Source: Paenibacillus sp. UNC451MF
GTDB taxonomy: Bacteria; Bacillota; Bacilli; Paenibacillales; NBRC-103111
Reading direction: 5' to 3'
Length of the DNA stretch: 53,026 bases
NCBI RefSeq assembly: GCF_000686845.1
Contig: NZ_JMLS01000034.1
Location: 1 to 53,026, forward strand
In this document: one piece after another, positions 25,021 to 34,084 of the stretch
Layout: each line of letters starts with the position of its first letter
How positions within the stretch are numbered: position 1 is the first letter of the stretch
The notes under the pieces: generated by a model
What the model was told of the DNA's origin: nothing
Seen by the model: only the letters and a program-made list of their open reading frames with translations
The model's database searches: none
Translations under genes and position numbers: made by a program

Positions 25021-25692
25021 TTAAGTGAGGTGATCAAATGGTTTTATTTCCCTTTGATAAAAGTCATATAATTGATTAATCGAAGAACTGGATAAGATGT
25101 GACTGGCTCGTTCAATTGTCTCACGTTCCCAATCGAACCAACGCATTTCCTTTAACTTTGCGATTTCTAAGTCTGAAAAGCGTTTCTTTATCTCTTTAGC
25201 AGGGTTGCCGCCTACTATCGTATAAGGTGGGACATCTTTGACAACAACCGATCCTGCCGCAACAATGGCACCTTCACCTATTTTCGCACCGGGCATAATC
25301 ATTGCATTCATACCAATCCAGGCATCACTTTCGATGACTGTATCCCCTTTTGATTCGTAAGAGGCTTCAATCTGCTCTACAAACGGATACACAGTAATCC
25401 ATTCAGGATGATGATTGTGGTTTCCACCCATTAATATAATTACACCACTTGCAATGCATACGTAATTACCTATTATCAATTTATCTAAAATCCAACCATG
25501 GTCTTTGATGGGATTAAATAGCTTTCTTGATTTTTCATCTCCCCAAAGGTATCTAACGCATCCATCTTCAAAATCATGATTATCGTAATAACCAGAGTAG
25601 TAGGAGTAATCCCCTACCTCAATCATTGGGTTGGTGACAATATCCTTAAGATACATAATTTCAGACCAGTGGTTAGATCGATGTTGTTTCAT
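25021..25692 (-). CDS. CatB-type xenobiotic O-acetyltransferase
   Basis: A 223-residue left-handed beta-helix acetyltransferase of the CatB/Vat class, which moves acetyl from acetyl-CoA to hydroxyls of chloramphenicol or streptogramin-like compounds. Seen: YYSGYYDNHDFEDGCVRYLWGD (N terminus), IASGVIILMGGNHNHHPEWITVYPF with the catalytic His region, and hexapeptide repeats IGMNAMIMPGAKIGEGAIVAAGSVV with PPYTIVGGNPAK. GAGGG before the ATG. The window offers no evidence of antibiotic resistance beyond this family resemblance, and many members are of unknown substrate. Confidence 0.88.
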   Translation of the reverse strand: MKQHRSNHWSEIMYLKDIVTNPMIEVGDYSYYSGYYDNHDFEDGCVRYLWGDEKSRKLFNPIKDHGWILDKLIIGNYVCIASGVIILMGGNHNHHPEWITVYPFVEQIEASYESKGDTVIESDAWIGMNAMIMPGAKIGEGAIVAAGSVVVKDVPPYTIVGGNPAKEIKKRFSDLEIAKLKEMRWFDWERETIERASHILSSSSINQLYDFYQREIKPFDHLT

Positions 25693-25869
25693 TCTTTTCC
25701 CTCGCTTCTAAGTAATATAAATCATTTTTTTACTTAGAAGCTTAATGCAATAGCAACATTCTTAAGCCGTTTCAAACGACGGACCATCGCCCTCATCCTT
25801 ATCTAATATGATGGGGACATTGTAACAAACGATCATTTATTCGTCAAATCATGCATCACTGTCCGAACT

Positions 25870-25925
25870 ACGGTTGCCGATCCATGCCAGCAGTCGTGAA
25901 TTCGTTGTTTATTAAGCTATCGTTC
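25870..25925 (+). repeat. dispersed stem-loop repeat, copy C
   Basis: CGGTTGCC...CAGCAGTCG (decayed stem) then GTTGTTTATTAAGCTATCGTTCC. The tail is the best-preserved part. Confidence 0.6.
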
Positions 25926-25929
25926 CTTG

Positions 25930-27156
25930 TTAACTGAACCGTTTTTCGTTGCTGTCATTTTTAAGGGTATAACCCCAAAAAAGGAATGCGATTACGCTTA
26001 TTGAAGTCCCTAGAATGCATACCCCGAACCATCCCGCCCACGAATAAATCCAAGTTGAGGCTACCGCTCCTGTTGCGCTCCCAATAGAATAAAAGATCAT
26101 GTACCCCGCGGTTAGCCGACTTCTCGCTTCTGGACGAACACTTAAAATCATACTTTGATTGGTAACGTGAACCGCCTGCACCGCGAAATCCAACATGATA
26201 ACTCCCACGACAAAAAGCCACAAGGAATGTTGTAGGAACCCTATTGGCAACCAGGAAGCCGTTAGAAGTAACAATGCGGCGCCAGTTGTCCGTTGTCCTA
26301 ATCCCCGGTCTGCTAGCCGCCCCGCCCTACTGGCAGCAACCGCTCCTGCTACGCCAGCAAGTCCAAACAACCCAATTGCGCTGTGGCTTAACGAAAGTGG
26401 TGAAGAACTCATTGGCAATACCATCGAGGACCATAAAATACTAAAGTCCGAAAAAATGAAGAATGCAAGTAGTGCACGAATTCTTAAAAGAGGAATCTGC
26501 ACGAATAAATCTTTCACGGAGCGGAGCAACTCCGAATATGAGAATTGAGGTGATGGGCGTCGAGAAGCAGGTGTAACGATCAGGAATGCACCAACCATGC
26601 AAACCGTGATTGCAGCCGAGACTATATAGACAGACCGCCATCCTGCTAAATCTGACAACGTGCCGGAAAAAGTACGCGCTAATAGAATCCCAATTACGAT
26701 TCCACTCGTAACGAGTCCAATTGTCTGGCCACGATAATGCTGCGAGGATTGAGCTGCGGCAAGCGCTACGAGGACTTGAGCAACGACTGCCAGGAAACCA
26801 ACCATCCCCATACCTATAAATAGGACTACAGTATTCGAAGCTACAGAAACAATACTTAAGGCAATCGCTGACAATACCATCATCCCGGTTACTAACCGGC
26901 GCGGATTGAGCAAATCCCCTAGCGGGACCAGAAGAAATAATCCTATCGCATAGCATATCTGCGTTGCTGTTACGATTGTGCCAACGATAGCCTTACTGAT
27001 ACCAAAATCTATGGCGATCACATCCAGCAAAGGCTGGGAAAAATAAATCGAAGCTACTGCGGAACCGCAGACGACTGCATACAGTAAAGCTGCCTTTCTC
27101 GAGAATTGAGCTTGCGACTCCGTGTAATTCGGACGTGCTTCTGGGGAACTGGACAT
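25930..27156 (-). CDS. MFS efflux transporter
   Basis: A 408-residue twelve-helix major facilitator of the AraJ/YdhP-type drug or sugar efflux group. The motif-A-like loop is GDLLNPRRLVTG after helix 2, and helix 5 carries GIVIGILLARTFSG. The start at 27156 has AAAGGAGG 7 nt upstream. It is divergent from a TetR regulator at 27306, and the shared gap holds two TACC-N4-GGTA palindromes, so expression is likely induced by the TetR ligand. Substrate not predictable. Confidence 0.92.
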   Translation of the reverse strand: MSSSPEARPNYTESQAQFSRKAALLYAVVCGSAVASIYFSQPLLDVIAIDFGISKAIVGTIVTATQICYAIGLFLLVPLGDLLNPRRLVTGMMVLSAIALSIVSVASNTVVLFIGMGMVGFLAVVAQVLVALAAAQSSQHYRGQTIGLVTSGIVIGILLARTFSGTLSDLAGWRSVYIVSAAITVCMVGAFLIVTPASRRPSPQFSYSELLRSVKDLFVQIPLLRIRALLAFFIFSDFSILWSSMVLPMSSSPLSLSHSAIGLFGLAGVAGAVAASRAGRLADRGLGQRTTGAALLLLTASWLPIGFLQHSLWLFVVGVIMLDFAVQAVHVTNQSMILSVRPEARSRLTAGYMIFYSIGSATGAVASTWIYSWAGWFGVCILGTSISVIAFLFWGYTLKNDSNEKRFS

Positions 27157-27175
27157 TGAAAAACCTCCTTTATTG

Positions 27176-27187
27176 TACCGAACGGTA
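27176..27187. promoter_or_regulatory. TetR operator candidate 1
   Basis: TACCGAACGGTA, imperfect in the middle two bases, 19 nt before the MFS start. Confidence 0.6.
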
Positions 27188-27275
27188 TTTAATTTGAGTA
27201 TCATTATATTCAATAAAATCACTTAAAGTCAACCCATTGTTGACAAAATTATTCTGGTTTATTATCATAATTACA

Positions 27276-27287
27276 TACCATATGGTA
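27276..27287. promoter_or_regulatory. TetR operator candidate 2
   Basis: TACCATATGGTA, a perfect 12-bp palindrome sharing the TACC-N4-GGTA frame with the other site; exactly 100 bp away and 18 nt before the tetR start. Confidence 0.7.
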
Positions 27288-27305
27288 ATTTTTATAGGGG
27301 GCATT

Positions 27306-27902
27306 ATGGCCAGAATTCGAGAGTTTGATGAACAAAAGGCATTGACAGAAGCCATGTACCTTTTTTGGGAAAAAGGGTACGAAGCCACGACATTAAACGA
27401 TTTAACCACTCGTATGGGGATTCAGAAGCCAAGTTTGTACTCTACCTACGGCGATAAATCGTCCTTGTTTGAAGCCGCACTTCGCAATTATAATCAACAA
27501 CATGCTAAATACGTCCGATCTAAGCTAAATAAAATAACAAGCGTCAAAGCTGCTTTCCGAAGTCTGTTTCAGGAAGGGGTGTTCCCAGACGGTGATCATG
27601 GGCGAAGTGGCTGTTTTTGTGTCAATACGATGGTGGAACTCGCTCCGCACGATGCCAAGTTTGAAATTTTAACACGAGAGCATCAGCAGTATTTGGCTGC
27701 GGTTTTTGAAAATACACTCAATCGGGGGGTAACATCCGGCGAGATTGATGAAACTGTTGACTGCCATGCGATAGCTCAAACCCTCGTGGTAACCTTTGTA
27801 GGGATAACCGTATTGAAAAAATCAAATCCAAACCAGGAATGGATCGACAATTGTATTGATTCAGCGCTGTCGCTACTCACTTCCCCACTGATTCACGGTT
27901 AA
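27306..27902 (+). CDS. TetR-family repressor of the MFS gene
   Basis: A 198-residue regulator: MARIREFDEQKALTEAMYLFWEKGYEATTLNDLTTRMGIQKPSLYSTYGDKSSLFEAAL is the full TetR HTH. The ligand domain contains GRSGCFCVNTMVEL, the AcrR/YxaF-like subgroup signature with two Cys. The ATG at 27306 follows GGGGG. It probably binds the two palindromes and represses both itself and the exporter. Confidence 0.93.
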   Translation: MARIREFDEQKALTEAMYLFWEKGYEATTLNDLTTRMGIQKPSLYSTYGDKSSLFEAALRNYNQQHAKYVRSKLNKITSVKAAFRSLFQEGVFPDGDHGRSGCFCVNTMVELAPHDAKFEILTREHQQYLAAVFENTLNRGVTSGEIDETVDCHAIAQTLVVTFVGITVLKKSNPNQEWIDNCIDSALSLLTSPLIHG

Positions 27903-27911
27903 AAAAATAAA

Positions 27912-27943
27912 CGCTGCCCAAGTTGGGCAGCATTTGTTTTTTC
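27912..27943 (+). terminator. rho-independent terminator
   Basis: GCTGCCCAA-c-TTGGGCAGC followed by a T-rich tract. Confidence 0.9.
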
Positions 27944-28136
27944 TATAAGTGGTATAGTCAAAGTTTTGCGACAGACTATCAAAAGAAAATGTCTTCTCCT
28001 TCAATTCCCTTCAATAACCCAATTCTTTACTAACAAAATGTAATTTACAAATATTAATAATCGAACTGCAACATTATCTAGTTTTACTTAGGTCTAGGTT
28101 AGCGATTCACAAGAATACTAAACGAGGTTAACAATT

Positions 28137-28372
28137 ATGAAAAAAAAGATTTGAAAATATCATTGTTTCTGCGACTGCCTTATTATCTTTTACCCTTGTT
28201 ACTCAAAGCTTTGCTGCTTCTAAAGCTGGGTACTGAAAGTAAGTTTAATCCAAATGATGAAATTACACGTGAAGCAGCTGAAGAATTATTCAATGCAGTC
28301 GAGTACTTGAAGGCTCACACAACACCAGCTTCCAGCAATGAAGCTCATACTCTTCAAACAATGCTTGCATAG
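28137..28372 (+). pseudogene. broken gene for a small secreted protein
   Basis: GAGG precedes ATG at 28137. With one A fewer in the run of eight A, the frame reads a clean signal peptide (RFENIIVSATALLSFTLVTQSFA-like). A second shift after SKAG moves the frame to TESKFNPNDEITREAAEELFNAVEYLKAH and on to the stop at 28372. Both halves look like one small exported protein broken twice. No family recognised. Confidence 0.65.
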
Positions 28373-28505
28373 TGAAGATCATCCCTTTTGTTTTTTCGCT
28401 ATGTACACCTAATTTCCCACTGTGATGGTAAAATTATTCATTACAGTGGAAACGTACCCTCTATATTTAAACTCCACGTCATATGTCTTTCTCATTTCCC
28501 CCATG

Positions 28506-28567
28506 AAAAAATCCCCTCCAAGTAAACTTGTAGTACGCTTGCTTCGTACCGTCTACATAAAGGGGAT
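28506..28567 (-). terminator. terminator of the GNAT gene
   Basis: On the minus strand ATCCCCT...AGGGGAT with an inner GTAGACGGTACG/CGTACTAC hairpin, ending in six T. Confidence 0.75.
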
Positions 28568-28592
28568 AATATCTTGATCCGTGCCGCATTGC

Positions 28593-29015
28593 TTACTTGT
28601 TAGTATCTTTAGAATATACAAAAAAGCCGCTTCTTTTTTCCCAACCTATAGCGGACCAAAAATAATTGCCTCCGATGTTGTTTTCAATAACAAATATGTG
28701 ACACTTACCTATCCCCTGCTCTTCTAATTTTTTCAAACTCATTTCCACAAGTTTATTTCCAATCTTTTGTTTTCGGAAATTAGGATTCACTGCTAAGTGA
28801 TATATAAACCCTCTTCTTCCATCGTGACCGGTTAAAATGGTTCCAATTATTTTATTGTTTTCCTCGCAAACAAAGCTAAGTCCCTTATTTCTATTTAAAT
28901 ACAGTTCAATGTTTGGTCTAGAATCTGCATCGCTTAATGCCAGCCCTTCAATTTCGTTCCATAGACAATAAATTTGTTCATAATCTTCAATTGTCATTTC
29001 TCTTATCTTATACAT
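28593..29015 (-). CDS. GNAT-family N-acetyltransferase
   Basis: A 140-residue acetyltransferase: YKIREMTIEDYEQIYCLWNEIEG, then GTILTGHDGRRGFIYHLAVNPNFRKQKIGNKLV, the acetyl-CoA pyrophosphate loop (R-x-x-x-I-G-N). The C-terminal strand has NYFWSAIGWEKRSGFFVY. GGAGGG precedes ATG. It is divergent from a LysR gene at 29143, which may control it. Substrate unknown. Confidence 0.88.
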   Translation of the reverse strand: MYKIREMTIEDYEQIYCLWNEIEGLALSDADSRPNIELYLNRNKGLSFVCEENNKIIGTILTGHDGRRGFIYHLAVNPNFRKQKIGNKLVEMSLKKLEEQGIGKCHIFVIENNIGGNYFWSAIGWEKRSGFFVYSKDTNK

Positions 29016-29142
29016 TCCTAAGTCCCTCCATTAGATGCTTGTATCAAATATATTTTAAGTATATTATAGAAAATAAATTAATCAAATGAATAGTTTTAAT
29101 CGTTTGCATTAATATAATTCATGTATAAGCTGAGGAAGAGAT

Positions 29143-30006
29143 ATGATACATCATTTACAGTTTGAAGTTTTCTTAAAAGTATATGAAACCGGGAGCTTCA
29201 CAAAAGCCGCTGAAAAATTAAATATGACTCAATCTGCAGTAAGCCACTCCATTGCTGCATTAGAAAAGAATTTAGGTATTAAATTATTTGAACGGGTGAA
29301 TAGAACTGTAAAAATAACTCAGGCTGGTATATCTATACTCCCACATGTAAGAGAAATTTTTAATCAGGAAGAAATTATTAAGCAGAAAGCAAGAGGACTT
29401 GTTGACCTTGAATTTGGTCTAATTAAAATCGGTTGCTTTCCGAGTTTCATAGCAAACCTGCTTCCTGGACTTATTAAAAAATATAATGAAATGTTTCCTA
29501 AGATCGAATTCCATGTATTAGAGGGGGATTATAATGACATTATTGAATGGGTTAAAGAGGGCAGCGTTGATTTCGGTATTTCTATCAATTCAAGCGAATT
29601 AACATTCGAGCCATTAATTCATGATTCAATGCTTGTTGTGATGTCTGAATCACATCATTTAAGAGATTCTCCTGTTGTAACTATAGAAGATATAGCTACT
29701 GAACCCTATATTAACGTAAAAGGATATGAAAAACTCCTAAATGAGATACTAAGAAACACGGAAATAAAACTAGATGTTAAATATAGTTTTCATAATACTT
29801 ACTCAATAATATCAGCCGTAGAAGCAGGATTAGGAGTTTCACTACTTCCTGAGTTGGCTCTTCCCAAGCATAATGCAAAAATTTGCAGCAAACCATTATA
29901 TCCGACTTTTACTCGTACGATAGGAACTGTTATAAGGTCGATTGAAACATTAACCCCTGCTTCTAAGTCGTTTTTAAACTTTTTATCTGAACAACTGATT
30001 TCATAA
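29143..30006 (+). CDS. LysR-family transcriptional regulator
   Basis: A 287-residue regulator: HTH (1-60) with FLKVYETGSFTKAAEKLNMTQSAVSHSIAALEKNLGIKLFERVNR, and an effector domain (90-285) with GLIKIGCFPSFIANLLPGLI and AVEAGLGVSLLPELAL. CynR/YofA-like in outline. GAGGAAGAG precedes the ATG. It is divergent from the GNAT gene, 127 nt away. Effector not predictable. Confidence 0.9.
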   Translation: MIHHLQFEVFLKVYETGSFTKAAEKLNMTQSAVSHSIAALEKNLGIKLFERVNRTVKITQAGISILPHVREIFNQEEIIKQKARGLVDLEFGLIKIGCFPSFIANLLPGLIKKYNEMFPKIEFHVLEGDYNDIIEWVKEGSVDFGISINSSELTFEPLIHDSMLVVMSESHHLRDSPVVTIEDIATEPYINVKGYEKLLNEILRNTEIKLDVKYSFHNTYSIISAVEAGLGVSLLPELALPKHNAKICSKPLYPTFTRTIGTVIRSIETLTPASKSFLNFLSEQLIS

Positions 30007-30263
30007 GCTTGTTGAAATTAATAAGACTAAAGCCTTATTGTTACAACTGGGAACAAATCTAATCCTAATTTTCAACTTTCGTTTTCTTGCTTCAGATTTT
30101 TTTTGATTTCACACAAAAAGAAAAGCCCTCTGAGTAGGCTCAGTCGGACTTTCGGCCAATATTTTTTCCCTTTCTTACGCGTTGATAAAGAATATCGATA
30201 ATTTAGTAATGTGGGCTTGATTGCTCGTCTTCCGCAGCACTGGACTGCAGACTTGAAGCGGCT

Positions 30264-30356
30264 TTACTTGTTTTCTGGAAGAAGCAGCTTCAAATTCGGC
30301 GGCTTCCCTCCAGCAACAGCAATTACGCAGTCTGGTTTATTGAAGCTCCTCGGCAT
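30264..30356 (-). CDS. possible 30-aa ORF downstream of FAD oxidoreductase
   Basis: ATG at 30356 lies 12 nt after the oxidoreductase stop, with GAGGAG 8 nt upstream. The product starts MPRSFNKPDCVIAVAGGKPP and ends LLLPENK. The remaining 30007-30263 shows only a weak hairpin near 30120-30160. Real or chance unknown. Confidence 0.35.
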   Translation of the reverse strand: MPRSFNKPDCVIAVAGGKPPNLKLLLPENK

Positions 30357-30368
30357 TGTAGCTTCTCC

Positions 30369-32255
30369 TCATTGCTCAACGCTATTAATCACCCATTTCT
30401 GAAGCCTATTGTTCACAATAGATCGTATCCGATCGATCATGGAATATTTAATGACGCGTGAGCCTTTAAAGGATATGTTTAGCTCGAGATTCGGATCATC
30501 CATTCTCTGATTTATACTCGATGCAACCGTTTTTCTTAAATCCGGATGATGCTCCGCTATGCGTAGTAAAGCCGTCAAAGAGTAGGAGAAGTATTGATAA
30601 TACAGCTCCTGCGGGTCGGAGATAAATTCCCAGTTGCGTTCCTCCGGCTGCATATCCGGGAGCTCATTCGGATCGTGCAGAATCCGAAGCAGCTCCGGCA
30701 CAATCCCGCGATCGCTAAGCTTCCCTAGCAAGTATATGGCTGCGTACCCCCGTACCTGATTGTATTTACGGCTTGTATTAGGAACGAACATGTCACGTTC
30801 CTCCACGATGCGTCTGAGTACGGGAATGGCGGAGTGATCGCCGATTAAGCCGAGCGCCATTGCACTATGCTTCATAAGATGCACCTCTTCGTCGATGAAC
30901 AGCCAGAGCCGAAGCTGTGGCACGAAGGCTGCGCCAAGGCGCTTCGCTGACCAAATGGCAATGCCAGGCTTCGTACCGGACAAGCCATCGCGAATTTCTG
31001 CGGAGTCCGTTAGCCACTTTCGTGCAAGATGCCCTCCGCCACTAATAGGGACAGAGCTGTCCTTAAATTCAACACTTCGGTCATGTTCCTTACATCCCGT
31101 TTCTTCCAATAGCTGGCGCAGTTGCTCGTACGGAATCTGTTTCAAAGGATACCCTTTCGAGATGCTTAAGTAAGCCATATCGGCCGCAGCTTCTCCACTT
31201 TTTTGCATATCCCTTTTCATCCGAATACAACCAGCCAAGTCGTGATCCAGCGAGATGGTACGACCGGCAGCAATCAGCCCTTCGAAGCCTAATGGAATAT
31301 GGGTGCCCATGGGAATGGGAACCGTAAAATTGAGGCCCCAAAGACTAGAAACAACGGACCAATCCTGCTGCACTTCGCTCTCAAATGCTATATCCTTACT
31401 ATGATTATCTAAATTGGAATAGGCGTAAAACAGAGGCTCGTCGGAATGCTGACCGTCAATAAAAGCTGCGAACGAGACCGTCTCTTCGCCGACGATTAGT
31501 CTGCCTTCCCTCAGCCCTAATTGGGGAACAATTTTCAAGAGCCGCGATTCGTCCTTATAAACGGCCTTCAAATGCGTTTCTAAAAGCGACGATTCGGTAA
31601 TCGCTTTGGACAGTGCTATGGGATCAGCCGCATTAACGTACCCCGAATCGGTATAATAATGCTCCACCTTATGCTGATGCAATCGCTGCACGACATTGGA
31701 GAACGGCTGCACTTGGCCGTCCGCCTCACGTCCACGCCGTACCGCACAGCCTGCAAGGGCGCACACCTCTGCTTCGCCTGTGGCGTCGATAAGGATCCGG
31801 CAGGCTGTATTCCGAATCCCTTCCGTTCCTGCCCAACGAATACCTTTGATCTGTGAACCTTCCAAAAACACACCGAGAGCAATGGCCTCGAATTGGAAGC
31901 GTAGCCCGGCCGCAGCAGCCACTTGCTCCAGAATTATGCTCTTTGCATTAGCATTCACGCCTCTGACTTGGAGAAAGTGCGATTCCCCCAGGGAGGCGGT
32001 TCTGGAATCCATCTCTTCATAAATTCCTCCACGAGTACCGAAATAATATCCGACCACGCCGCCTAGTGTCCCGGTTCCGCCCATTGCGTGCATTCGCTCG
32101 ATACCGAACACTTTCAACCCGAGCTGCGCTGCTCGAATAGCTGCAACGGCACCTGCCGTTCCCAGTCCGACTACAATGACATCGAACGTTTCGTGAAAAT
32201 CTGGGTCCGTTTCTTGCTGGGTTAGCTCTCCATTCCATAGCTCGGAAAGAATCAT
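30369..32255 (-). CDS. FAD-dependent oxidoreductase with HEAT-like tail
   Basis: A 628-residue flavoprotein of the FAD_oxidored type. The dinucleotide site is VVGLGTAGAVAAIRAAQLGLKVFGIERMHAMGGTGTLGG at about 28-66, and a second flavin-contact region is GFEGLIAAGRTISLDHDLAGCIRMKRDM near 330-360. After residue 450 the sequence turns into helical repeats (MALGLIGDHSAIPVLRRIVEERD; YLLGKLSDRGIVPELLRILHD), a HEAT-like module. Its ATG overlaps the stop of the preceding FAD gene (ATGA), so the two are co-translated. Genes of this type sit in Paenibacillus sugar-use loci; the substrate is not known. Confidence 0.85.
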   Translation of the reverse strand: MILSELWNGELTQQETDPDFHETFDVIVVGLGTAGAVAAIRAAQLGLKVFGIERMHAMGGTGTLGGVVGYYFGTRGGIYEEMDSRTASLGESHFLQVRGVNANAKSIILEQVAAAAGLRFQFEAIALGVFLEGSQIKGIRWAGTEGIRNTACRILIDATGEAEVCALAGCAVRRGREADGQVQPFSNVVQRLHQHKVEHYYTDSGYVNAADPIALSKAITESSLLETHLKAVYKDESRLLKIVPQLGLREGRLIVGEETVSFAAFIDGQHSDEPLFYAYSNLDNHSKDIAFESEVQQDWSVVSSLWGLNFTVPIPMGTHIPLGFEGLIAAGRTISLDHDLAGCIRMKRDMQKSGEAAADMAYLSISKGYPLKQIPYEQLRQLLEETGCKEHDRSVEFKDSSVPISGGGHLARKWLTDSAEIRDGLSGTKPGIAIWSAKRLGAAFVPQLRLWLFIDEEVHLMKHSAMALGLIGDHSAIPVLRRIVEERDMFVPNTSRKYNQVRGYAAIYLLGKLSDRGIVPELLRILHDPNELPDMQPEERNWEFISDPQELYYQYFSYSLTALLRIAEHHPDLRKTVASSINQRMDDPNLELNISFKGSRVIKYSMIDRIRSIVNNRLQKWVINSVEQ

Positions 32256-33076
32256 GGCTCCGTCACCTCCAGCTTCATTCGGCTTCCTACATCAAATGCC
32301 TGTATCGGGTCCGAATAGGCGGCGGACGGGTGCCATATCCAACCATGAGCGATTGGATGCGTCCCTGGGTCGACCTCCACATCGAAAGCATCCGCTATCG
32401 TGACAAGCTGCCATGGAAAGAGCGGCTCAGGGCGATTGGACCAAATGGACAGCAGTTGCGCACGTGCTTCAGCCCAGCTGTCCTCAACTCTGACCGTTAA
32501 GCAGGTCACCCATTCGGAGCAGAAGCGCCCCCTGTGAATGGCATACTCTTCGATGTGCGGTGGCGGCTCATCCGGTGCGTCCGGCCGATAAATCATCGCG
32601 CAAAGCCGTTTGCCGTGAAGCCGCTCCTGCGAAGAACTCCAAGACGTATCGCAAAAGCTCGTCGTATCGACGATTCGGTCAGCGATAACCTTGGATAGTC
32701 CTGCTGCATTCATCAGCGTTACTTCAAACCCGCCGCTTGGCTGTGATTTCACCTCGATAATACGGGTGAGGAAACGAACCTCAAGCTGCTCTCTGGAAAT
32801 GAGCTGATGAAGCACAGGAACGAACGCGGGCCAATGTATGGCGCCGTCTTCTCCAATCATGTTCCTCATTTCCGCCTCTTCCCGCAATGCCGACGATCTT
32901 TCAGATACTCTCTGTGCTCTGTCTATTTTCGCTTTACAAAATGTCGACGTAAATTCCGGGCCAACGGCTCCTGTCCGCTCGACGACCATTGCTTTCTTTC
33001 CGTAATTGCATGCCAGCGAAAGCCCTGTAAACGTCGCTCCGGCAATGAGAACGGTGTATTGTTCCGTTTTAGACAT
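32252..33076 (-). CDS. short FAD-dependent oxidoreductase-like partner
   Basis: A 274-residue protein with an N-terminal Rossmann-like strand-turn-helix: YTVLIAGATFTGLSLACNYGKKAMVVERTG, so GxTxxG in place of GxGxxG. The rest (HQLISREQLEVRFLTRIIEV, DTTSFCDT, HGWIWHPSAAYSD) resembles the substrate/flavin domain of FAD_oxidored but the protein is less than half the length of its partner. It overlaps the next gene by ATGA, which suggests a heterodimer. GGAGGGG precedes the ATG. May not bind FAD on its own. Confidence 0.7.
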   Translation of the reverse strand: MSKTEQYTVLIAGATFTGLSLACNYGKKAMVVERTGAVGPEFTSTFCKAKIDRAQRVSERSSALREEAEMRNMIGEDGAIHWPAFVPVLHQLISREQLEVRFLTRIIEVKSQPSGGFEVTLMNAAGLSKVIADRIVDTTSFCDTSWSSSQERLHGKRLCAMIYRPDAPDEPPPHIEEYAIHRGRFCSEWVTCLTVRVEDSWAEARAQLLSIWSNRPEPLFPWQLVTIADAFDVEVDPGTHPIAHGWIWHPSAAYSDPIQAFDVGSRMKLEVTEP

Positions 33077-33114
33077 ACAGACTTCTCCCCTCCCTATTGC
33101 TAAATGGAATCAGC

Positions 33115-33948
33115 CTAAGCTCCGCGGTATTCCCGGGGGGACATCCCCGTAACCTTCGTAAACACCCTGGTGAAATAGAGCGGGTCGTTATAGCCAATCA
33201 ATTTGGCAATTTCTCCGATCGGCTTCGACGTTCCGGTGAGCAGCGTTTTCGCGTGATCGATCCTTACCTTTTCGACAAACTGGAGTGGGCTGATTCCCAG
33301 CATCGATTTGAACAAAGCAGAATAATGACTTACGGACATGTACGCCTGCTCGGCTAGCACTTCACGACTTAACGGCTCGGCATAATGCTCGCGGATGAAC
33401 AAGACACTGCTTTCCATTTGACGATAAGTTCTCTCCTGCCCCCGCTGCTCAGAGATGACGACATCGCAAAGACCGTCCATAATTCGGAACAAAGCCAGCT
33501 TTGCACTCCAATCGTAGCCCGTCTCCTTGGACTGCCAAAGTCGATACAACGACGCCGCCTGATCGTGTAAAGCATATCCGGGGAGCGAGATGACTCTGCG
33601 AAACGGCAATGGCGTATCGGAGAACGAGGTTTGGCAGTCCGTTCCTTCCCACTGAATACGCAATTGATGAAAGTGTACGCCGTAATATTGCAGCGGATTT
33701 TCCTGCGAGCTAGCTATATCCATTCGGATTCGAGGGGATACATGAAACATACATCCGGGTTTCAGGTCATACCCTTCATGGTTTAATTCAATGGTGCCTT
33801 CCCCTGCATAAATAAACGCCAAATTAAACAAATTCGTCGTCGGACGAATGACTCGGAACCCGACCGTCTCCCAGTAGGAAGTCGACCTGTGGGGCACATC
33901 CAATATTTTCGGATAAAATTGGTGCAGAAACTCCTTCGCTGCGGACAT
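33115..33948 (-). CDS. AraC-family regulator
   Basis: A 277-residue regulator: an AraC-binding cupin-like N-terminal part (FNLAFIYAGEGTIELNHEGYDLKPGCMFHVSP) and a double HTH at the end (SREVLAEQAYMSVSHYSALFKSMLGISPLQF; PIGEIAKLIGYNDPLYFTRVFTKVTGMSPREYRGA). The start at 33948 has GGAGG 5 nt upstream. Sits between the solute-binding lipoprotein and two FAD genes, all on the minus strand with short gaps, so it likely controls its own operon. Confidence 0.92.
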   Translation of the reverse strand: MSAAKEFLHQFYPKILDVPHRSTSYWETVGFRVIRPTTNLFNLAFIYAGEGTIELNHEGYDLKPGCMFHVSPRIRMDIASSQENPLQYYGVHFHQLRIQWEGTDCQTSFSDTPLPFRRVISLPGYALHDQAASLYRLWQSKETGYDWSAKLALFRIMDGLCDVVISEQRGQERTYRQMESSVLFIREHYAEPLSREVLAEQAYMSVSHYSALFKSMLGISPLQFVEKVRIDHAKTLLTGTSKPIGEIAKLIGYNDPLYFTRVFTKVTGMSPREYRGA

Positions 33949-34084
33949 GGCGCCTCCTTCGTATTTTTGAGTCGGGAATAACCACATTTCAGAATATGAA
34001 TAATCGTACGTCCGATACCATGAATATAACTTGCCGTCACAGCTGATGTAAATTCAATATCAGACGAATCATATGGATAATCGG

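Noticed and set aside
24836-25024. 62-aa ORF on the plus strand
   Set aside because: Its start lies inside a terminator stem and no ribosome binding site is seen; a 43-aa internal start also has none.
25021-25692. Proof of chloramphenicol or streptogramin resistance
   Set aside because: Fold resemblance alone; many CatB-like proteins act on other substrates.
30211-30402. 63-aa ORF on the plus strand
   Set aside because: Antisense to the end of the FAD gene and to the 30-aa ORF; no ribosome binding site.
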